Source: Fervidibacter canadensis (lineage in GTDB: Bacteria; Armatimonadota; Fervidibacteria; Fervidibacterales; Fervidibacteraceae). Taken from it: a DNA stretch of 64,000 nt. The notes beneath the pieces are model-generated. The model did not search any database and had not been told where the DNA came from. It saw only the letters and a program-made list of their open reading frames with translations. Numbering within the stretch: position 1 is the first letter of the stretch; every line of letters begins with the position of its first letter. A program made the translations under genes and the position numbers. This document shows, piece by piece, positions 58,006 to 64,000 of this stretch. The stretch is taken from contig JBGOEJ010000002.1 in assembly GCA_041446545.1 (NCBI GenBank), forward strand, positions 180,671 to 244,670, written 5' to 3'.

Positions 58006-59006
58006 ATGAAAGGAGAAGGGCCGCAACATCGGTCGCTGACTGCCTTCCTGTCAGGGGCGTTCTTTTGGGCTGCCTCCCTCATGGTGGCATTCTTCACCAT
58101 TGCTTATGGTCTTCACAACCCAATCAGGTTCAGGTTTCCCCAAGGCTTTCTGTGGAGATTTGGGAGACAGGTTCAGGACAGGTCATCTACTCCTTTGACG
58201 AGTGGGGTGGGGTCGCCTTTTCCTTTAACGGCGCTTCTGTCTCTGATAACGCTGGCAACCTCCCTTTCGTTACCCACCCTGAGGGGTATGGGGTTTTTGA
58301 AATCTTTGGGGGTGTCGTTGAAGTTGGTCCTGAAGAGTTCAACCCGCATGGATGGGTGAGCCTTTTCGCCTGGATGCGGACGACTTTTCGTTGTCGCTTT
58401 CTCTCCCCTGATCCCACAATCGTTCCTGAAGGGACTGTCCTTCCCTCCTCGCTGGGTTTCGTGGAATTTGCCGAGGCGGAAGCGAAGACGGATTTAGAAG
58501 GTCGTGGGTCGGCTGTGGGAGGCGTGACGACGCCCATCGTAGCGGCTTCTGTAGAGATGTCGGGAGTCCATCACCATGTGCAGCAGCAAGACTTCCGAAG
58601 GGAGGCGGTGATAAAGGTTGTCGGCATCTCCTCTGGTTATGGGGACGAAACGGTGGATGTGAACGGTTTAGTCCAATGTGAGGCGATCAACACAGGCAAC
58701 GCCTCCGCCACCGCCAAAGCCCGAATAGGGATTGTCGTGTTGGTAGGCATCCCGCAATCTCTCAACACAGACTATTATCCGCTTATTGATCCCCTCGGTG
58801 TGCCAGAAATAGGTGATAACGAGTATGTTTTCCATCCGATTACAAACCAACTGATTATTCCGGTTGGCGCTCAGGTTTGCGCTGGGTTTACCCCAGCGAC
58901 GATTTACTGCAATGGCTGGCTGAAAAGTTTTCTTGGGAACTTTCCCCATCACTGCCTGTGCCCAACCCTGGATATCCGCTCTCTAACGGTTACGAAGGCA
59001 ATCTGA
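58006..59006 (+). pseudogene. Secreted protein gene broken by a frameshift
   Basis: Reading starts at ATG 58006 with a signal-like segment (TAFLSGAFFWAASLMVAFFTIAYG) in one frame, but the coding-like body is in the -1 frame: SVEIWETGSGQVIYSFDEWGGVAFSFNGASVSDNAGNLPFV and so on to a stop at 59006. The shift lies near 58130-58140, in a TTTCCCC run. In addition another frame carries coding-like sequence from about 58877 to 59060, where a TGA interrupts, before the next ORF. The body is beta-rich and resembles no family I can name. Either a decayed gene, several sequencing errors, or two overlapping genes. Confidence 0.6.
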
Positions 59007-59116
59007 TTTTTCCACGAACCCTTGATATTTATGGCACACAGTGGCGTGGTCTTGTCTTCTGAACTGGGCAATATCTTCCTGCCACCAACGGAGGTTTTGG
59101 AAGACGGCAGGTTGTC

Positions 59117-59842
59117 ATGAAGTTTAACGGGAATTTCGTCCATGCTGCCAATGTGGAAATTTTCTTCCCTGCAACTGCTATCAATCATCCTCCATTGGGT
59201 AACGATGAGGGCAGTGGCAATCCACCCGATGAAGGGTGGCAGTTCATCGGAAACACCGCAGCATTCGTCATAACCTCACCAAATTGGTTCTACTATTACT
59301 GGATGGCGGCTTCCTTCAATGATTTCAGGATTCGTTACGCCAACAGCGATTACAGTTTCTACTACGATGGTGACCGATGTGTTCACATTGGCAACGATGT
59401 GATTAATGGGCATATTCTTGCTGCCGATGGCATCCGTCGCTGGGAAACATACATCCCTGACCAACCATATAGCAGGACTTGCCGTATTACAGCCTACCAA
59501 GTTTATGGCATAGATGCATATGCACGAGCGGTTGCGCATGAACTGGAGCATAAACGCATTTATGACGACTATCACGCATTAATTGAACAAGCGGATCAAG
59601 ATGGGGTAACTTTAGATGACCCTAACGATGACTATGATGGTGATGGTCTGCCTAACTTCGTTGAGGAGCAAATAGGCACTGATCCGAAACGGCGGAGCAC
59701 TGTAGGCTTATTTGATGATGATGAATTACTGGCTAACCTTGCTGAGCACAATGTTTTTGGTGACAAGGATAAGGATTGGTCTGATCGGGGGTTGAACAAA
59801 GGGGTACCGAGGCTGCGCGTCCTTACCCGTGTGGTAAGGTAA
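59117..59842 (+). CDS. Putative zinc-metallopeptidase-like protein with a Ca-binding TSP3-type segment
   Basis: A 241-residue frame: hydrophobic/aromatic N-terminal half (NWFYYYWMAASFNDFRIRYANSDYSFYYDGDR), then AVAHELEHKRIYDDYH (HELEH = HExxH zinc-peptidase motif) and DDPNDDYDGDGLPNFVEEQIGTDP, the acidic Ca-binding thrombospondin type 3-like repeat seen in exported proteins. Sequence continuing the same frame upstream (TNGGFGRRQVV) to a TGA at 59060 looks coding too, so this may be the C-terminal part of the broken gene preceding it. Function unknown. A hairpin (59821-59839) lies at its 3' end. Confidence 0.6.
   Translation: MKFNGNFVHAANVEIFFPATAINHPPLGNDEGSGNPPDEGWQFIGNTAAFVITSPNWFYYYWMAASFNDFRIRYANSDYSFYYDGDRCVHIGNDVINGHILAADGIRRWETYIPDQPYSRTCRITAYQVYGIDAYARAVAHELEHKRIYDDYHALIEQADQDGVTLDDPNDDYDGDGLPNFVEEQIGTDPKRRSTVGLFDDDELLANLAEHNVFGDKDKDWSDRGLNKGVPRLRVLTRVVR
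59821..59839 (+). terminator. Hairpin at the 3' end of the metallopeptidase-like gene
   Basis: Perfect 7-bp stem CCTTACC / GGTAAGG, loop CGTGT, ending at the stop codon and followed by AAAAATT; a weak terminator or an mRNA 3' hairpin. Confidence 0.35.
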
Positions 59843-59876
59843 AAATTACTCCAATGCAGAAAAGGAGGGCATGGGC

Positions 59877-60911
59877 GTGAAAGGTGCAAGGACACTCATC
59901 AGAATAGGGACATTCATCGTGGTTATACTCGGTGTCATTTCGTTAATTGGCTGGCTTCAACAAATGGCTTGGCAGAAGGGGCAAGGAACGCGCACACATA
60001 TCAAGCACAAGAAAAAGCCTATATTCCCACAAGAGCGTGAAGTGATTGCTTTATTGCGCGAGATCGCAAATAAACAGGATAGAAAACGGGTTGGTTTGGT
60101 ATTGAAGCACCTTGACCACGAATCGGAGGGGGTGCGCGCGACAGCAGCTTTAATGATAGGGCGGCTGGGAGGGGGAATAGAGGTTGAAAATAAACTCACA
60201 CAACTAAGCCGAAGCTCAAAGCAGGACGGGTGGGCAGCCCAAATTGCTCTGGCGAGGTTGAGAGCAGAAGCTAAAAGTTCTGAACCCTCTGAACAAGTGG
60301 ACATCTTTCTCAAGGAATTAGGGATAAGCCTTTCCCGATTGAGACAGGCAGGATGGGAAAGCGCAATAACTGATGCACCTATCTCCTTTGAGACGATGGC
60401 TCTACGGGAGTTGGCAGATATGATTGCAAAAGCGAATCGTCGTGGTGTTGACACACGAGCAGTGGAAGACAAGATTCCCTTTGAAGTGGACTACCCCTCA
60501 GCGTTGAAGGTTCGTTTAAGCAAGATGGGTCAAAGGGAGCGTATTGCTTTCCTAATTCGTAACATCCTTACCCTCCGCCCAACACGAGAGCGCGAGTATG
60601 ACGCCCAAGCGTTAGCCGATGAAGGCAGGGCCGCCGTGCCCGCTATCGTTTCTGCATTGCAAAAAGTTCACGACGAAATTAAGAGGAATGGGTTCACCAA
60701 ACTTGGGGGGGGAGTTGAACTCTTGATCGATGCGTTAAGTTGTATCGGGGACAAACGGTCGTTGCCTATCTTGCAGGCGTTCGTAGACCAACCAGGAATA
60801 ATGTGGTGGCACTCGCAAAAGCCTGTAGATCACTTCGTCCGGGAGACAGCCAGGTTCGCCATTAAATGCATCAATTCCCAGAAGAAATACTGCCTGAGCA
60901 TTGACTATTGA
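59877..60911 (+). CDS. Membrane-anchored HEAT-repeat-like protein 1
   Basis: A 344-residue protein with one N-terminal membrane helix (LIRIGTFIVVILGVISLIGWL) and a long helical C-terminus with HEAT-like repeats (REVIALLREIANKQDRKRVGLVLKHLDHESEGVRATAALMIGRLG, then VPAIVSALQKVHDEIKR and LIDALSCIGDKRSLPILQAF). Start: GTG at 59877, eight bases after AAGGAGG (the ATG at 59871 is too close). It overlaps the next gene by four bases only in an upstream in-frame extension of that gene and is paralogous to it. Probably a scaffold or regulatory protein at the membrane; no enzyme motif. Confidence 0.75.
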   Translation: MKGARTLIRIGTFIVVILGVISLIGWLQQMAWQKGQGTRTHIKHKKKPIFPQEREVIALLREIANKQDRKRVGLVLKHLDHESEGVRATAALMIGRLGGGIEVENKLTQLSRSSKQDGWAAQIALARLRAEAKSSEPSEQVDIFLKELGISLSRLRQAGWESAITDAPISFETMALRELADMIAKANRRGVDTRAVEDKIPFEVDYPSALKVRLSKMGQRERIAFLIRNILTLRPTREREYDAQALADEGRAAVPAIVSALQKVHDEIKRNGFTKLGGGVELLIDALSCIGDKRSLPILQAFVDQPGIMWWHSQKPVDHFVRETARFAIKCINSQKKYCLSIDY

Positions 60912-60925
60912 GAGGTGAGGAAAAA

Positions 60926-61951
60926 ATGAAAGCGAGGAAAGTCTTCTGGCTTGTTGGAGGGCTTGGATTAGTGATGTTGGTCGCCTTCCATCTGGGATAT
61001 GGTCCTTACCAGCCCCACTTTCCTATACGGCAAGGTCAAGGAGAACCTTATTCTGCCTTGTCTCGGGAACAATCCAACCTGATGGCGGACATCCGAGGGA
61101 TCGGGCTTCAAAAAGACCGAAGCCAAATTGGCAAAGTCTTGGCAGCCTTGCAAGAAGACCATCCTTTGGTCGTCATATCTGCCTTGATGGCTTTGGGGCG
61201 ATTAGAAGACCCAGAGGCGGAAGATGACCTTCTTTCCCTTCAACGCAAACTACCTTGGAACAGTGACCTTCAGCCTTTCATTGCCTTAGCGTTGGCAAGG
61301 ATAGAAGCGGGGCATGCTTTCCCTGAGGTAAAGGATGAAAGGCAATTGCAGGCAAAGATGAGGCATTTCTTAAAAGCAGCAAAAGTGTCCCCAAGTCAAA
61401 TTCATAAAGGTGCTTTGTGGTATACGGAACAGTGTCGGAAGAGACTTTATAGTCGTTGGGCACCTTTTGAGGTGCAAGTTTTGAGACAAGCAGCAGAGAT
61501 GGCTGGAGAGGCTTATCAAAATGGCATCTTGAACGCCTTCAAAGTTACAGGTTTAGATTTCTCGCTGGACTATGCTTCTCAACTCAAGGCAAAACTCGGT
61601 CAAATGAGCCGTGAACATCGCATTCAATGGTTGGTTGACTCGTTGTCCAAGAAGCAAGTTGGACGGTGGGAAGAGGATTATGAAATACAGGCTCTCGCAG
61701 ATGAAGAGTTGGTTGCCAGTAAAGCCATCATTGCCAAGTTGCAGGAAATGCGCACTCATCGCACTCAATATCGTTACCATGCGGGCTTTGCTTTGCTCTT
61801 CAGAACACTTGCATGCATTGGTGACCATGATAGCATACCAGTTGTCAAATCCTTCCTGAATGATAGCGACAGTTGGGTTAGGTATTATGCAAAGCAAGCC
61901 CTCCGATACCTTGAACAAAGGTGGCGCATAGTTAGAGCAACAGATTATTGA
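60926..61951 (+). CDS. Membrane-anchored HEAT-repeat-like protein 2
   Basis: A 341-residue paralogue of the preceding protein: one membrane helix (VFWLVGGLGLVMLVAFHLGYG), HEAT-like repeats (VLAALQEDHPLVVISALMALGRLEDPEAEDDLLSL), and matching pieces DYEIQALADEELVASKAIIAKLQ and LACIGDHDSIPVVKSFLND (compare EYDAQALADEGRAAVPAIVSALQ and LSCIGDKRSLPILQAFVDQ). Start ATG at 60926 behind GAGGTGAGG. Both proteins likely arose by tandem duplication. No catalytic motif. Confidence 0.75.
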   Translation: MKARKVFWLVGGLGLVMLVAFHLGYGPYQPHFPIRQGQGEPYSALSREQSNLMADIRGIGLQKDRSQIGKVLAALQEDHPLVVISALMALGRLEDPEAEDDLLSLQRKLPWNSDLQPFIALALARIEAGHAFPEVKDERQLQAKMRHFLKAAKVSPSQIHKGALWYTEQCRKRLYSRWAPFEVQVLRQAAEMAGEAYQNGILNAFKVTGLDFSLDYASQLKAKLGQMSREHRIQWLVDSLSKKQVGRWEEDYEIQALADEELVASKAIIAKLQEMRTHRTQYRYHAGFALLFRTLACIGDHDSIPVVKSFLNDSDSWVRYYAKQALRYLEQRWRIVRATDY

Positions 61952-62409
61952 TGATAGGCGATTGGTCGTCGTTCTTAAAGTCTTTGCCAGATGAGTATGG
62001 AGTAAGCCATAAGATTATCGTCATGACATCTCGCCTCAAAGTGCTGAGTGCAATTGGCAACCCCAGGCGTTGCCTGTTGCTTAAGTGTTTCCAAATTCCT
62101 CTGCGAATTTGCACGAATGTTCTACTGTGTGGATTTTTGAAGCATTGCAGAGGGCGAGCCTCACCCAATTGGAATTGAACTTTGAGATTGAAAATGAATA
62201 GGGCTGTTAACTGCTAAACACAAAACAACAATGTCTATCGCATTAATGTAATCCCTAACACCAACAAATTGCCCTCCGATGGTCTGGCGAAGTTTCAAAG
62301 TCCCAATTTCTGCCGCCAAAAACTCCCCAAAATCGCTACTTACGACGGTGTGTTTGTGTGTGCTATTTAGGTTTAGTGGCGTTAAGGCAACTTTGAGGAG
62401 GGATGCGAG
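61952..62409. other. 458-base stretch without a convincing gene
   Basis: A 76-codon frame (61948-62178) overlapping the previous stop lacks a ribosome site and typical codon use and may be spurious or a remnant. A 6-bp hairpin (GGCAAC/GTTGCC, 62056-62074) is present. The last 90 bases hold the second copy of the shared upstream element. Confidence 0.55.
62317..62387 (+). promoter_or_regulatory. Shared upstream element, copy 2
   Basis: Matches the element at 57.9 kb: CGGTGTG (62346-62352), TGTGCTATTTA (62359-62369) and CGTTAAGG (62380-62387). The core strings are identical, with the same 10-base gap before CGTTAAGG, and about six bases inserted between the first two. It lies 22 bases before the start of the 409-residue gene, so it includes its promoter region. 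A consensus -35 is less clear here. Confidence 0.55.
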
Positions 62410-63639
62410 ATGAAGCGCTTGATGTTTGGGTTGGTTGCGATGGCACTCGTTTGCGGGTTAACCCTCGCTCGGACGCTGAAGCGACAACAAATTGCCCCGC
62501 AACCTTGCCCCTTTGATGCCAACCTCTCCCTCGGTGTCGCTTTTCAGGGACCGCACCAACACTTTCACACAGGAGAAGTTCAGGAGAAGACCATCAACGC
62601 TCGCATCGCTTGGTTTCGGGCAATTGAACAACCCAATCCTGACGCTTTTGAAGAGCGTGTTTATCAAGAACCGCCTGAAGAAGACTGGGATTGGTGGACG
62701 ACTCTTTACCCGACGAGGCTCATTGTTCAGGTCACCGATGCTCAAAAACGGTTGGGAAGCGCAGAAATTTGGAAGTTTGAGACTAACTTGTTGGACGGGC
62801 AGTTACAAGCATCTCCCGACGGTTCCACCATTGAGGGGAGTTTAGTGTTAGAAGAACCCACATCTTTTCGGCAGTTAGTCATCAAGGACAAAAGCGGGCA
62901 ACCTTTAGCGAAAGCGCTTCTTAAAGACCCCGAGACGAGAATATGGATTGTTGCGTCAAGGGCAGGTTGGATTCCTCATCCCCCGCCACGAGACATTACA
63001 GTAGAGACCGCCGAGGAAGTGAAACATGAAGGCGGTCACACAATCGTAGCGGAAGTTAACTTAGTGAGGCGAGAGGGACAACTGGTTATTGAACAAACGA
63101 CTGAAACTCATGTTTGCTGGATTAAACGCTATCGGGTGAGGGAAGGATGTCCGCCTCACACGGGCGAAATCAATGAGCAACATCTTGTCGGGCTTTATTG
63201 GACTTTTGGACCGCCGCCAGCGGGGTGTAGCATGTTAGACACTCGCGTGAACGCTTCTTGTGGGACTTGGGTGGAGGTGACGCCATTTCCTGTTTCCTTT
63301 GATGTTGCCTATTGCATGACGAAAGGGTTCAGGAATGACAGCCCCAGCCAAATCAACATAGACCCGCCTAAAGTTTACCGCAATAAACATGTCCCTGTGA
63401 AGTTAAACATTGACCTTCGCAGTTATCCTTTGGTCACAAAGGATGAACCATCTCAAGCGCAGTTGGTTAGCGAGTTGGAACAGATTCAGGATGAGAGAGG
63501 GACAACGCTTCTCACAACATCCATCCCTGTGCCCCCTTATGCGGAAGGGTGCGTCCATTGGGATTTGATCCCGGAGCAAGCAGCGATATGGGGGATTTGG
63601 GCTGTTCCCTATCGGAAATACAAGAAGACTTGCACATAG
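62410..63639 (+). CDS. Secreted cysteine-containing protein of unknown function
   Basis: A 409-residue exported protein: signal MKRLMFGLVAMALVCGLTLA, then a long beta-rich body with scattered cysteines (QPCPFDANL, THVCWIKRY, REGCPPHTG, AGCSMLD, NASCGTW, AYCMTKGF, EGCVHWD), which would favour disulfides outside the cytoplasm. No family recognised. Ribosome site GAGGAGG is eight bases from the ATG. Its promoter region shares sequence with that of the gene at 58.0 kb, suggesting co-regulation of this group of accessory secreted proteins. Confidence 0.72.
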   Translation: MKRLMFGLVAMALVCGLTLARTLKRQQIAPQPCPFDANLSLGVAFQGPHQHFHTGEVQEKTINARIAWFRAIEQPNPDAFEERVYQEPPEEDWDWWTTLYPTRLIVQVTDAQKRLGSAEIWKFETNLLDGQLQASPDGSTIEGSLVLEEPTSFRQLVIKDKSGQPLAKALLKDPETRIWIVASRAGWIPHPPPRDITVETAEEVKHEGGHTIVAEVNLVRREGQLVIEQTTETHVCWIKRYRVREGCPPHTGEINEQHLVGLYWTFGPPPAGCSMLDTRVNASCGTWVEVTPFPVSFDVAYCMTKGFRNDSPSQINIDPPKVYRNKHVPVKLNIDLRSYPLVTKDEPSQAQLVSELEQIQDERGTTLLTTSIPVPPYAEGCVHWDLIPEQAAIWGIWAVPYRKYKKTCT

Positions 63640-63687
63640 TTTGCGGAGTTTCTCCTCACAATTCACAAACCCCTTCTTAACGCCATA

Positions 63688-64000
63688 ATGGGTAAGCATG
63701 TCAACCGAAAGGAACTGCTGGCAGAGGGGGCGATAGAGGCATGGGTGAAGGGATTAGAGAAAGCGGAAGGGGAAGCGAAAGAAGTATGGCGATGGAACGA
63801 TGCCAAACGAATTGGCGACATATGGGTTTTATATCTTAAATTGGCGGGGCAAGGACCGATGCCTTATTTGCGCAACATCCCTCAACCTGTCACGGTCAGG
63901 GTGGTTTTAGTTACCCCTGATGGAAGTAAGACGCCGACCGATGCTACCGTTAAGTGTGAACCCATCCAAGCCTTGACAACTCCGCCACCTCCTATGCCCC
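63688..64000 (+). CDS. Start of an unidentified gene running off the window
   Basis: From ATG 63688 the frame stays open to the last base (104 codons), reading MGKHVNRKELLAEGAIEAWVKGLEK, then VWRWNDAKRIGDIWVLYLKLAGQGPMPYLR and a beta-like segment with TVRVVLVTPDGSKTPTDATVKCEP. There is no signal peptide and only a weak ribosome site. Long open frame and sensible composition favour a real gene; its function is not recognisable and the start could differ. Confidence 0.55.
   Translation, partial: MGKHVNRKELLAEGAIEAWVKGLEKAEGEAKEVWRWNDAKRIGDIWVLYLKLAGQGPMPYLRNIPQPVTVRVVLVTPDGSKTPTDATVKCEPIQALTTPPPPMP

Noticed and set aside
58120..58150. Programmed -1 frameshift in the secreted gene at 58.1 kb
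   Set aside because: The TTTCCCC run does not match the X XXY YYZ slippery pattern in the zero frame and there is no clear following pseudoknot; further breaks downstream favour decay or sequence error.
61948..62178. Small 76-codon gene overlapping the stop of the second HEAT-like protein
   Set aside because: No ribosome site of its own, Cys/Leu-rich peptide of unlikely composition, and no motif; more likely chance or a remnant.
1..64000. CRISPR array, tRNA or rRNA genes, insertion sequences, prophage
   Set aside because: No regular spaced repeats, no tRNA-like cloverleaf or rRNA stretches in the gaps examined, and no transposase or phage proteins were recognised.

Overview
This window is bacterial chromosome, moderately GC-rich to the eye, with dense operons and strong AAGGAGG-type ribosome sites. 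Several traits suggest a thermophilic Armatimonadota-like lineage (the Fervidibacter / hot-spring group). They are a pseudopilin with an H-X9-DG-type tail beside scattered pilBTC genes, many Armatimonadota-style secreted or lipid-anchored carboxypeptidase-regulatory-domain proteins, sugar-isomerase and Gfo/Idh/MocA genes, and Uma2 (DUF820) proteins. The lineage is an inference; no rRNA or tRNA gene was recognised. There is no CRISPR array, insertion sequence or obvious prophage.

Layout. 1-9 kb: sugar-binding protein, class V aminotransferase, enolase fed by a restriction-modification-like pair, a Uma2 protein, a xylose-isomerase-like enzyme and a TIM-barrel protein. 9-15 kb: pilB-pilT-pilC, then a glycosyltransferase 9 and a PAP2 phosphatase. 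15-20 kb: mtnA, Sua5, DUF1854 and an ABC exporter with an added N-terminal domain. 20-24.6 kb: prkA and yhbH with a fused MNT-HEPN gene between them. 24.8-32.7 kb: a tetrahaem cytochrome, an HTH-TPR regulator and a set of lipoproteins. 32.8-36.2 kb: sdhB, sdhA and a fused sdhCD. 36.3-46.3 kb: TIM-barrel protein, histidine kinase, rodA, holA, nuoLKJ, zinc-ribbon protein, aldehyde dehydrogenase. 46.3-49 kb: DUF58, Uma2, MoxR. 49-55.4 kb: a respiratory cluster with a CydA-like protein carrying a cytochrome c tail, a second membrane subunit, NikR, a pseudopilin, DUF309, a 4-helix membrane protein and a redoxin. 55.4-58 kb: clostripain-like lipoprotein and ROK kinase. 58-64 kb: a more AT-rich accessory region of secreted or anchored proteins of unknown function, one of them broken.

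How it fits together. The respiratory content (SDH, part of complex I, divergent bd-like proteins, tetrahaem cytochrome) points to a quinone-linked aerobic or microaerobic chain. PilB/T/C indicate type IV pili. The most unusual points are the CydA-like/cytochrome c pair with an adjacent perfect 20-bp tandem repeat in a divergent promoter, the MNT-HEPN gene inside the PrkA-YhbH stress-kinase operon, the methyltransferase-specificity fusion with an unrecognised partner upstream of enolase, the SdhC-SdhD fusion, and a shared promoter-proximal element upstream of two secreted-protein genes at 57.9 and 62.3 kb.
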